Source: Saccharospirillum alexandrii (lineage in GTDB: Bacteria; Pseudomonadota; Gammaproteobacteria; Pseudomonadales; Natronospirillaceae). Taken from it: a DNA stretch of 64,000 nucleotides. Shown here piece after piece: positions 57,642 to 64,000 of this stretch (positions within the stretch are counted from its first letter, which is position 1; each line of letters starts with the position of its first letter). A model generated the notes under the pieces. It saw only the letters and a list, made by a program, of their open reading frames with translations, was not told the DNA's origin and did no database searches. The stretch spans positions 248,283 through 312,282 of the forward strand of contig NZ_RCIP01000002.1 of assembly GCF_004000275.1 (NCBI RefSeq), given 5' to 3'. Made by a program: the position numbers and the translations under genes.

Positions 57642-58437
57642 GGTCTGGCCTCCAGCAGTAGGCTTCCTGGTCGCCAAAGGTGACGATACCAATGCCTTCC
57701 CGGCAACGGTCGGTAAAGCCACCGTCACCTGCTTCAACCTGATCGAAGGCGCGCCTCAGGGTACGGATGTGTTGCCGGTAATTGGCGTAGGAAAACCGTT
57801 CCGGGTCGGCATCGAGCTTATCGGCAATCTGCCAGGTCGACAACGGGCTGGGCGCGGCTTCCACCAGAAAACGCAGGATCTTGCGGGGCGTCGGTGCCAG
57901 TGGCCGGCGCGGATTGGTTGGGTTCATCAGTTTATGGCCCTGCCAGAACACTTCCCAGGTACGGGTATCGATGCTCAGCGAGCCGCTGCGCAAGGTATCG
58001 CTGTTCGTTGTGGCTATTTCGCCAGGCTGATGGCGCTGCTGACGCAACACCGCCTGAATGCGCCAGCACAACACGGCTTCGACATTGCGCTGGTGCTTGG
58101 CGATAAAATCCAGGGTGCCATTCTGCTCAAACGCCGCCTGCTCGATGTCGGTACCGCTGTGCTCCGACAAATACACCACCGGCAAGTCCGGCCAGCGCTT
58201 CTGCAGTGCCCGCGACACAGTCAGACCGGCGTGGCTGTTGCCGCCCATATGGGCGTCGAGCAAGGCGACGTCGGGTGCATCGGCATCGGGGCACTGCTTA
58301 ATATACTGGCAAGCGGCTTCAGCGAACTTGAAAACGGTGACGTCGGTCGGCGACCCGTTAAAGTCGGTCGCTTCCAGCGTCGGTTTAAACCGCTCGACCC
58401 AGTGGGACTGATCTTCTACCCACACAATCCGGGTCAT
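57625..58437 (-). CDS. Response regulator with winged-helix output
   Basis: 270 residues. Receiver domain with acidic pocket VWVEDQ and phospho-Asp in ALLDAHMGGN (about 57-61), unusual in its DxHMGG sequence after the Asp; winged-helix domain at about 155-255 with PTPRKILRFLVEAAPSPLSTWQIADKL. It is the first gene of the pair, translationally coupled to the kinase. I do not recognise the target pathway; genes for sortase systems with similar pairs are absent. Confidence 0.82.
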   Translation of the reverse strand: MTRIVWVEDQSHWVERFKPTLEATDFNGSPTDVTVFKFAEAACQYIKQCPDADAPDVALLDAHMGGNSHAGLTVSRALQKRWPDLPVVYLSEHSGTDIEQAAFEQNGTLDFIAKHQRNVEAVLCWRIQAVLRQQRHQPGEIATTNSDTLRSGSLSIDTRTWEVFWQGHKLMNPTNPRRPLAPTPRKILRFLVEAAPSPLSTWQIADKLDADPERFSYANYRQHIRTLRRAFDQVEAGDGGFTDRCREGIGIVTFGDQEAYCWRPDHDLAR

Positions 58438-58591
58438 GGCGTTACTGCCTTTTAGTCTGTGTCATTGAAACGTCTTTACAGTCTAGCACTCCGACTGACC
58501 CTGAAATGTGACTGAAGTTGTATTACTCGCTTGCGTGCCACCCCACCCTCCGCTAGTTTGCGGGTTATACCCCCATTCACAGGAGTCCAAC

Positions 58592-59029
58592 ATGGACGAA
58601 TTCATGCAAGCCGCGCTCGATGAGGCAAAAGCAGGCGTCGCCGAAGGCGGCATCCCGATCGGTTCGGTACTGGTACACAAAGGCAAAATCATTGGCCGGG
58701 GCCACAACCGCCGGGTTCAGCAGGGTAGCGTGGTTCTGCACGGCGAGATGGATGCGCTTGAAAATGCCGGTCGTCAGCCTGCGTCGGTGTATCGCGAATC
58801 GGTGCTCTACACCACGCTGTCGCCCTGCCCCATGTGCAGCGGCGCCATTCTTCTGTACGGCATTCCCAAAGTGGTGATCGGTGAGAACCAGACGTTTCAG
58901 GGCGACGAAGCGCTGCTGACCAGCCGCGGTGTGGAGCTGGACGTACGCCAGGAGCCGGGCTGCATCCACCTGATGGAAACCTTCATCCGCGAGCGGCCTG
59001 ATCTGTGGAATGAGGATATTGGGGAGTGA
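58592..59029 (+). CDS. Cytosine deaminase, fungal FCY1 type
   Basis: 145 residues from the ATG at 58592 (AGGAG upstream). Zinc site: His50-x-Glu52 in VLHGEMDALENAGR and Cys79-x2-Cys82 in TTLSPCPMCSGA. Beyond the shared CDA motifs, the sequence follows yeast Fcy1: GGIPIGSVL, ILLYGIPKVVIGEN and the end ERPDLWNEDIGE against the yeast ERPQDWFEDIGE. The likely reaction is cytosine to uracil. This is not the large CodA family used by E. coli. Confidence 0.85.
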   Translation: MDEFMQAALDEAKAGVAEGGIPIGSVLVHKGKIIGRGHNRRVQQGSVVLHGEMDALENAGRQPASVYRESVLYTTLSPCPMCSGAILLYGIPKVVIGENQTFQGDEALLTSRGVELDVRQEPGCIHLMETFIRERPDLWNEDIGE

Positions 59030-59043
59030 AACTCGGGGCAGGC

Positions 59044-59177
59044 TAGTGTGATGAGTTAGAAATTCGTGATAGAAGAATATGCCTGATCGGCCACCTTAGT
59101 CCCGGTGCCAATCGGAGCGCGGCGCTCCTTGGATAGCAAGTGGTAGAATGGGCACGAATTTCTAACTCATCACACTA
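59044..59177. mobile_element. MITE-like element with perfect 25-bp terminal inverted repeats
   Basis: Termini 59044-59068 and 59153-59177 are perfect inverted repeats starting TAGTGTGATGAGTT. The interior (84 bp) also folds: GGAGCGC-G-GCGCTCC flanked by CCAA/TTGG and CCACCTT/AAGTGG, so the whole element makes one long hairpin. No transposase is encoded. No flanking direct repeat is clear. The right terminus supplies the stop codon of the neighbouring minus-strand gene. Confidence 0.7.
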
Positions 59178-59958
59178 CCTGGCTACTGATCAACAAACTC
59201 ACCGCCACCGTTAACAAAGTCGAAGCCAGAGTTCCAATCAACACATATTCCGCAAAAGCACGCTCCTCAAGTTGCCGGAAACGGGCAAACCCTTTTGCCG
59301 CCAAAATGACCGCAATGATGCTGTACTGAGACCCGGATGCCGCACCCTGTTGCTGACTGCCGACCAAAACAATGTACATCAGCCAACGCTCCAGAATGCC
59401 GATAATGCGACCGGCGTTGTACTCGCGCTGGTCGATTTCCGGTTCCGCGTTCTGACTTGCTGTTATGGTCAGTTCAATCGCCTCTGGCGCTTCGGTCTCA
59501 GTTAGCTCCGGTGTCTTACTCATGGGTTCCAGGTCGAAGCTGTGGAACAGTAACCGAATCAGTAAATTCGCCTCCCCGGCAACCAGCAAAAAGCCAAGTA
59601 ACCACCACAGGCCTATGGTCATTTGCTCTGTAGTCAGACCCAGCCAGTCGATTACCAATACCGACCATGAGCTCAGCTCCGGCAACGGCATCAGCAAGGT
59701 TGCCAGTACCACTAAAGCAAACCCCATTATGCGTCCAGGCACTAACAACCGTTCAGGGATGACTTTCTCGGAAAAAATCAGGGCTGTGGCAGCCAGTATC
59801 GACCAAAGCACCGATGTGACGCCCAGCGCCAAGGCAGGTGCAAGAATGATGGGGATTAGCACCAGAATCAGTAGCAAGCGGTTGCGGAGACGCTGATCGT
59901 AGCGAATGAAACTCAGCCGTGTTAGCAACCAAATGGTTAGCAGGAATAAAGATGTCAC
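59170..59958 (-). CDS. SatD-associated membrane protein
   Basis: 262 residues from a GTG at 59958 (GAGGGA upstream); TTG at 59961 is an alternative. Five or more membrane helices, an acidic cytosolic linker (MSKTPELTETEAPEAIEL), then a C-terminal membrane part with NAGRIIGILERWLMYIVL, IIAVILAAKGFARFRQLEERAFAEYVLIGTLAS. That pattern recalls the membrane partner commonly found beside SatD. The stop lies within the 59044-59177 element, so the natural end may have been altered by it. Confidence 0.72.
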   Translation of the reverse strand: MTSLFLLTIWLLTRLSFIRYDQRLRNRLLLILVLIPIILAPALALGVTSVLWSILAATALIFSEKVIPERLLVPGRIMGFALVVLATLLMPLPELSSWSVLVIDWLGLTTEQMTIGLWWLLGFLLVAGEANLLIRLLFHSFDLEPMSKTPELTETEAPEAIELTITASQNAEPEIDQREYNAGRIIGILERWLMYIVLVGSQQQGAASGSQYSIIAVILAAKGFARFRQLEERAFAEYVLIGTLASTLLTVAVSLLISSQVV

Positions 59959-60009
59959 CAATTTGTTCCCTCATTAAGTGCTCTAATGTCATTGCTAGCA
60001 ACCAGCTGA

Positions 60010-60136
60010 GTGCCAGGTGCCGGGTTGGCCTCTCCGGGGTAGTCTGAGGCAGGGATGCCGAAGCCTAGGCCCCATGGACGGGTTGAGTGGGCGGCACCCC
60101 GCCCGACCCCGGAGAGGCCTACCCGGTGCCAGGCAC
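60010..60136 (+). repeat. Dispersed stem-loop repeat, copy R4
   Basis: Arms 60010-60039 and 60107-60136 pair over 30 bp with two mismatches and two G-T wobbles. The distal arm reads GGCCTCTCCGGGG. Loops AGGGAT and ATGGAC. It carries an extra hairpin GGGCGG-CACC-CCGCCC near 60090-60104 that the other copies lack. Confidence 0.9.
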
Positions 60137-60171
60137 GGGCTCCTGGCACCAAAGCAAACCTCAACCTCTGG

Positions 60172-60801
60172 TTATTCTGCCAGGGCCGCATCCAGGTATC
60201 GGGTCAGGGTTTGGATGCTCTCCGTTACATCGTCCAGCCCGCCCTGGCGAATATTCTTGTAGACCGCCTGCTCACTGATCTTTAGTGATTTAGCCAGCGT
60301 CGCTACGGTATCGCCCTGCAGCAGACGGTGCAAGATCACCAGGCGATTGGCCTGCCAGCTCTGCCAGTGGCGGTCGAGTAAATTCAGGGTGCTGTGCATC
60401 AGGTCCTGTGGCTGGCCTGGAAATTCACCAGCCAGAGCCAGCTGATGGTCACCCTGTTTAAGCTGTTCGATGCTTTCCCGGGCAGCATGAAAGGCCGGGC
60501 CGTCCATGCCGATTGCCTGGTCCGGGTTAATGGGTGTGGCCAGGGGGCCAATCGACACGGCAAAACGCAGCCGGACGGGGTAAATGGCCGCCCGAATGGC
60601 CAGCATATCGGTAAAGACACGACCGGCCGTACTCAGCACTGCCTGGAATTCATCGCCCAGGGTAATGGTATAGGGTGAGAGCAGGCCATCAGCTTGCCGG
60701 TTCAAGCGATCCAATTCCGCTTTAAGATCGTGCTGAACGTCAGCCCGGTCGGTAATCGCTCTGGAGGCAACAATGTCGGCTATTACAATCAGTCGGTTCA
60801 T
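60172..60801 (-). CDS. SatD-family protein
   Basis: 209 residues. The N-terminal ~150 residues match SatD (MNRLIVIADIVASRAITDRADVQ, TLGDEFQAVL, VRLRFAVSIGPLATPI); a C-terminal HTH follows: DTVATLAKSLKISEQAVYKNI. SatD proteins occur beside a membrane protein; their biochemical role is not established. The HTH suggests DNA binding, possibly to the palindromes upstream at 60834-60896. Repeat R4 separates it from its membrane partner. Confidence 0.8.
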   Translation of the reverse strand: MNRLIVIADIVASRAITDRADVQHDLKAELDRLNRQADGLLSPYTITLGDEFQAVLSTAGRVFTDMLAIRAAIYPVRLRFAVSIGPLATPINPDQAIGMDGPAFHAARESIEQLKQGDHQLALAGEFPGQPQDLMHSTLNLLDRHWQSWQANRLVILHRLLQGDTVATLAKSLKISEQAVYKNIRQGGLDDVTESIQTLTRYLDAALAE

Positions 60802-60833
60802 AGTTGCAGTTTAGATAGCTGAACTCATAAATC

Positions 60834-60896
60834 AACCAAATGGGTTTATTTTTAACACTTAAACCATTTTGGTTTATTTTAAACAATTAAACCGTA
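60834..60896. promoter_or_regulatory. Palindromic A+T-rich operator region upstream of satD
   Basis: AAACCA-TTT-TGGTTT at 60861-60875 is a perfect 15-bp palindrome, flanked by further TAAACC and GGTTTA half sites (near 60843, 60871 and 60888). It sits just upstream of satD, so it may be the SatD operator or promoter; inference. Confidence 0.5.
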
Positions 60897-60901
60897 TGCC
60901 T

Positions 60902-61120
60902 TTACTGGGGCGACGCCCAGGCCAGCTCATTTTGACTGAGGATCTGTTGCAGTGAGATCCGGGCAATTTCCTCACATTCCGCCTCCAACACCTGAAACTC
61001 AGCAATAGGGTCAACCCGAAACGTCCGAAAGTCATCGCGCCACTCATACCAGGCCATCAGCGTCCCGACGCAGCCCACACAAGGGCTCCCCTGGCACCCG
61101 TAGCGGGCCACATCCACGAA
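60902..61120 (-). pseudogene. WYL-domain regulator remnant (C-terminal fragment)
   Basis: In the minus frame ending at 60902 the sequence GTLMAWYEWRDDFRTFRVDPI is the WYL-domain end (YafY-type AWCELRDDFRxFRLDRI). Nothing upstream shows the missing HTH or WYL N-terminal part, and the frame would have to begin over the 61184 gene start. A Cys-rich stretch GCQGSPCVGCVG precedes. Most likely a truncated regulator; a small functional protein is less likely. 60802-60901 holds only the operator region and spacer. Confidence 0.6.
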
Positions 61121-61183
61121 ACTCACAGAATTTTCACCGCCCTGACCGACACTCCCGCCTGTCAACTCAACGGAGGTTCTGCG

Positions 61184-62713
61184 ATGTTTCAACAACTGCT
61201 CACTGTCTGGTCTGATTCCGCCGCCATCTCGGCCGCGATCTGGCTGATTTTACTCGTTACTGTGCTCTATCTCGGTCGCCAGCAGGCGCACCACCTGTTT
61301 TCCACCACCGGCCGCGCGGTGTTTACCGCACTGCGTCTGGCATCGCGTTCTGTATTGAAACTGGAGCACCGGCTCAGCCAGCGCAACCGTGATGTGCTGA
61401 TGGCGCTGGGACGTACCGCGTCGGAAAAAGCCATTGAACGCGAGTTCACCCGGGTCAGCACCCTGGTCGCGCGGGATCTGGCGCATTACCCCAGCCTGCA
61501 CCGCACCCTGGCCGATGCGATCGAAAAAATCGAGGCCGACTATCAGGCCAGTTCGTTGTCGGCACCGCTGCCACCAGCCTGGTCGGATGTGGTCGATACC
61601 ATCTCGGCACTGCCCAAAAGTGCCGACCCGGCACTGAATAAAATTCTCGATAACATCAAAGACGCGATTGAAGATTCGCACGAAGAAACCCTGAAAGCGT
61701 TTCAGAAAGCCACGCTCGAGCGCCATGGCCACCTGGCCAAGATGCACCCCCAGTGGCGTACCCTGAAAACCACCATGGGCAAAGTCGAGACCACGCTCGA
61801 CAGCCTGGAAGAACGCACCCGCATGATCGATGGGCAGATGGATCGCTATGAATCGATTCGCAACAACGAAGATGCCGCAGCCAACTCACTGCTGTCGTCC
61901 TCGCTGACCCAGTTTTTCATCTCCGGCCTGGTGCTGATCATCGCGGCTATGGGCGGGTTGATTAACTTTCAGCTGATTGCCCTGCCGATGTCCGAAATGG
62001 TGGGCGGCACCGCGACCATTGGCTCCTTGCGCATGTCCGACATCGCAGCACTGGTGATCATTCTGATTGAAATTGCCATGGGTCTGTTCCTGCTGGAATC
62101 GCTGCGCATCACCCACCTGTTTCCGGTGATCGGCAGCATGGACGATCGCATGCGCCGGCGCATGATAGTGGTCACACTCACTCTGCTGACGATTCTCGCC
62201 ACCATTGAAGCCTCACTGGCGTACATGCGTGACCTGCTGGCGCTGGACCGCGCGGCACTGCAACAGTCACTGGCCGGTGTCGGTGTGGTTGAAGCCCAGT
62301 TCCGCTGGATTCCCTCGATCGGACAGATGGTGATGGGGTTCATCCTGCCGTTCGCGCTGGCTTTTGTAGCGATCCCGCTGGAGTCATTCATTCACTCACT
62401 GCGCAGCATGCTTGGCATGATCGTCGTCGGTGTTTTACGCACAGTCGCGGTAGCGCTGCGATTGGCCGGCAACCTCGCCAGTCATGCCTGCAAGATCCTG
62501 GCGCACCTTTATGACCTGATCATCATGGTGCCGCTGGGCGTGGAACGGCTGATTCGTCACCGCTCCACAGCGCCGGATCTGAGCGATACCACCACTGCCG
62601 CCAAAACCAAAAACGATACGGACGATGCCCCGGCCACAACGGCAAAGACCAAGCGCAGCCGGAGCACCAAAGTTGAACCCGTCCTCACCGACACGCAGGA
62701 GGTAACCCCATGA
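61184..62713 (+). CDS. Polytopic membrane protein paired with a VWA lipoprotein
   Basis: 509 residues. One N-terminal helix (AAISAAIWLILLVTVLYLG), then a long helical, coiled-coil-like region (about 60-230) rich in E/K/R and H, then at least four more helices (FFISGLVLIIAAMGGLINF, IAALVIILIEIAMGLFLL, MIVVTLTLLTILATIEASLAY, MVMGFILPFALAFVAIPL) and a basic/Thr-rich tail (SRSTKVEPVL). GGAGG precedes the ATG. I do not recognise the family. The stop overlaps the start of the VWA gene by 4 bp. Confidence 0.8.
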   Translation: MFQQLLTVWSDSAAISAAIWLILLVTVLYLGRQQAHHLFSTTGRAVFTALRLASRSVLKLEHRLSQRNRDVLMALGRTASEKAIEREFTRVSTLVARDLAHYPSLHRTLADAIEKIEADYQASSLSAPLPPAWSDVVDTISALPKSADPALNKILDNIKDAIEDSHEETLKAFQKATLERHGHLAKMHPQWRTLKTTMGKVETTLDSLEERTRMIDGQMDRYESIRNNEDAAANSLLSSSLTQFFISGLVLIIAAMGGLINFQLIALPMSEMVGGTATIGSLRMSDIAALVIILIEIAMGLFLLESLRITHLFPVIGSMDDRMRRRMIVVTLTLLTILATIEASLAYMRDLLALDRAALQQSLAGVGVVEAQFRWIPSIGQMVMGFILPFALAFVAIPLESFIHSLRSMLGMIVVGVLRTVAVALRLAGNLASHACKILAHLYDLIIMVPLGVERLIRHRSTAPDLSDTTTAAKTKNDTDDAPATTAKTKRSRSTKVEPVLTDTQEVTP

Positions 62714-63405
62714 AACTCGTTACCGATTCAGCCAGGCTCAGCCGTCACATCATGACACTGCTGCTGATCACCGCTTTGCTCAGTACCGGCCTGCTGGCCG
62801 GCTGCGGAGAGTCACCGGTCAAAAGCCGGGCAGTCTATATGCTGATCGACACCTCGGGCACCTACACCGAGCAACTCGACAAGGCCGAGACCATCATGAA
62901 CTACCTGCTGGCGACTCTGGACAGCGGTGATTCCCTGGCGCTGGCGCGCATAGACAGCGCCAGCTTTAACGAAGAAGACATCATCGCCAAGGCCACCTTT
63001 GACATTCGGCCGAGCACTGCCAACGACCAGAAGCGTCTGTTTCAGCACCATGTGCAGACGTTCACCTCAGAGCTGGTTCGTGGCAGTGCCCACACCGACA
63101 TTACTGGAGGCGTATTGCAGGCGATTGATTTTCTGAACGAAACCGATGCCGATGAAAAAACCATTCTGGTATTCAGTGATCTGGAAGAAGATTTACCGGA
63201 AGGCCATGTGCGCGATTTCCCCATTGATGTCGCCGGCATCGAAGTGGTCGCGTTAAACGTCACCAAGTTAACCCGGGATAATATTGACCCGCGCGATTAT
63301 GAGAATCGTCTGAATGCCTGGCAGAAGCGGGTAATGGAAGGCGGTGGCCAGTGGCGTGTGATCAACGACCTGGAACGCTTGGACCGGTTAGTGGCTATGA
63401 ACTGA
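62710..63405 (+). CDS. VWA-domain lipoprotein
   Basis: 231 residues, GGAGG upstream. Signal sequence with lipobox LLAGC (Cys32). A VWA fold with an apparently complete metal site: Asp47-x-Ser49-x-Thr51 in MLIDTSGTY, Thr129 in SAHTDITGG and Asp157 in LVFSDLEED. It should bind a divalent metal and a protein partner, most simply the coupled membrane protein. No transpeptidase, protease or pilus gene is adjacent. Confidence 0.85.
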   Translation: MKLVTDSARLSRHIMTLLLITALLSTGLLAGCGESPVKSRAVYMLIDTSGTYTEQLDKAETIMNYLLATLDSGDSLALARIDSASFNEEDIIAKATFDIRPSTANDQKRLFQHHVQTFTSELVRGSAHTDITGGVLQAIDFLNETDADEKTILVFSDLEEDLPEGHVRDFPIDVAGIEVVALNVTKLTRDNIDPRDYENRLNAWQKRVMEGGGQWRVINDLERLDRLVAMN

Positions 63406-63463
63406 AGTAAGCAAAAGCCTGAGCCGGGTTATTACTCAAGATTTGGAATTGGCAATTAACTGA

Positions 63464-63578
63464 GTGTCGGGTGCCGGGGTAACCCTATCTGGGGTAGTCC
63501 GCAGCATGGATGCTGCGGTCTAGGCTCCATGGATGGGTCCACGCCGACCCCAGATAGGGTTACCCCGGCGCCTGACAC
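63464..63578 (+). repeat. Dispersed stem-loop repeat, copy R5
   Basis: Arms 63464-63494 and 63548-63578 pair over 31 bp with two G-T wobbles only, the best stem of the five. Distal arm AACCCTATCTGGGG. Hairpin loops ATGGAT and ATGGAT. Confidence 0.9.
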
Positions 63579-63620
63579 GGACTCCAGTTACTGAAGCAAA
63601 CCCAAACTCCGAACCATGAG

Positions 63621-63725
63621 TTATAACCCGGCGAAGATTGTCATACTGGAGGGGTTGAGTGACATAGCCAGGGTGAACAACAGCGTGGTCACCGTTAGAG
63701 CCCAAAGTTTGCTGCGCAGTTCCAT
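63621..63725 (-). CDS. Possible 34-residue membrane or secreted peptide
   Basis: MELRSKLWALTVTTLLFTLA at the N-terminus has a basic start followed by a hydrophobic stretch, with a short tail ending at a TAA at 63621. AAAGGAG lies 12 bp before the ATG, rather far. It sits downstream of the terminator at 63764-63810, in line with the Fur-box promoter. Marginal; not in any family I know. Confidence 0.4.
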   Translation of the reverse strand: MELRSKLWALTVTTLLFTLAMSLNPSSMTIFAGL

Positions 63726-63763
63726 GTAGATATCGAGCTCCTTTGTGACGGGGGTGCTTTACT

Positions 63764-63810
63764 AAAAAACCAGCCGGGATTTAACATTGGAGGGGAAAAA
63801 TCCCGGCTGG
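63764..63810 (-). terminator. Strong intrinsic terminator (minus strand)
   Basis: CCAGCCGGGATTT pairs with AAATCCCGGCTGG; on the minus strand it is followed by TTTTTT. It ends a transcript that would begin at the window edge. Confidence 0.85.
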
Positions 63811-63988
63811 AAACCATTCAGCGTGTTCAACAACCTTGTTGGCACTCAGCCAACGCCTTTGCGACAGAGGGTGGACAAAGGCGTTGACGAGTCGACTTCC
63901 TGTTACCCTAGTTCGGGACCGTGCTCCTTCTCCGGGGTCCAGCGCTGAATCGACCTTCGAGACCCACTTTAATGATAATAGTTATCAT
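63764..63988 (-). ncRNA. Candidate Fur-regulated structured RNA
   Basis: About 225 nt from the predicted start near 63988 to the terminator. Internal hairpins: CAACGCCTTTG with CAAAGGCGTTG (63851-63886), GGACC with GGTCC (about 63917-63941), and CAACAAGGTTGTTG (about 63827-63840). No convincing coding frame starts with a ribosome site. It could be an sRNA or the leader of the small peptide gene. No known family was recognised. Confidence 0.5.
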
Positions 63989-64000
63989 TTGCAAATTATA
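63971..64000 (-). promoter_or_regulatory. Fur box overlapping a promoter
   Basis: AATGATAAT-A-GTTATCATT at 63971-63989 is a 19-bp Fur-box palindrome with one mismatch. TATAAT on the minus strand occupies 63995-64000, placing the transcription start near 63988, inside the box, the usual repression geometry. The -35 lies beyond the window. The box could also serve a plus-strand gene to the right. Confidence 0.75.

Larger units (their letters stand above)
63406..64000. other. Right-edge intergenic region
   Basis: 595 bp beyond the VWA gene: repeat R5, a marginal 34-codon frame, the terminator, the candidate RNA and the Fur-box promoter. No larger gene is supported. Confidence 0.6.

Noticed and set aside
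56004-58437. Proteobacterial dedicated sortase two-component pair
   Set aside because: No sortase, sorting-signal protein or outer-membrane partner is adjacent, and the family call cannot be supported from sequence alone.
63700-63840. A 39-codon minus-strand frame crossing the terminator
   Set aside because: It reads through the terminator hairpin without a ribosome site and has no family similarity.

Overview
The window comes from a gammaproteobacterium. The evidence is gene order and protein similarity: secF-secD-yajC-tgt-queA, leuS-lptE-holA, nrdA-nrdB-yfaE, hisB-H-A-F, and ntrB-ntrC. Moderately high G+C, a TAXI-TRAP transporter and many signalling proteins suggest a free-living, probably marine Oceanospirillales-type bacterium. 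Saccharospirillum-like is a guess; no marker here proves the genus. Most of the 64 kb is chromosomal housekeeping DNA, with accessory material concentrated between about 54 and 64 kb.

Layout. 1-2.4 kb: partial class III aminotransferase, divergent LysR regulator and a small possible lipoprotein. 2.6-10.8 kb: tRNA-Leu(CAA), pyrC, the queuosine/Sec cluster queA-tgt-yajC-secD-secF, and trpS. 10.8-18.2 kb: small membrane protein, glycosyltransferase, acnA, dps and a membrane acyltransferase. 18.3-21.9 kb: cobalamin riboswitch, btuB and a TonB gene carrying 120 perfect GAACAG repeats. 21.9-33.7 kb: holA, lptE, leuS, D-cysteine desulfhydrase family gene, methyltransferase, hybrid histidine kinase, polytopic membrane protein and argG. 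34-40.4 kb: ntrC-ntrB, a TPR-GAF-GGDEF diguanylate cyclase and a PanZ-like acetyltransferase. 40.5-43.8 kb: hisB-hisH-hisA-(two repeats)-hisF. 44.2-48.5 kb: TAXI-TRAP operon, then a manganese-riboswitch-controlled UPF0016 exporter. 48.5-52.6 kb: two NrdR boxes and nrdA-nrdB-yfaE. 52.6-64 kb: MHYT protein, DUF3352-like lipoprotein, kinase/regulator pair, yeast-type cytosine deaminase, membrane protein plus SatD, a WYL-regulator remnant, a membrane protein plus VWA lipoprotein pair, and a Fur-box promoter feeding a structured RNA at the window edge.

Main points of interest. (1) A TonB whose periplasmic linker is (Glu-Gln)120, encoded by a perfect hexanucleotide array with no synonymous change. 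(2) Five copies of an intergenic element of roughly 90-130 bp. Each has a long outer stem whose sequence differs between copies while pairing is kept, closing over two small hairpins that both show an A(T/G)GGA(T/C) loop. (3) A TATAAT/Fur-box promoter at the right edge, on the minus strand, followed by strong hairpins and an intrinsic terminator: a candidate iron-regulated RNA. (4) Three NtrC-type half sites spaced exactly 31 bp apart upstream of a sigma-54-like promoter for ntrBC. (5) A 134-bp element with perfect 25-bp terminal inverted repeats. (6) A two-gene membrane/VWA-lipoprotein system of unknown role.

Start codons were chosen by Shine-Dalgarno position and family length, so several differ from the longest open frame. 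All family assignments are from sequence reading and memory of the families; no database search was run.
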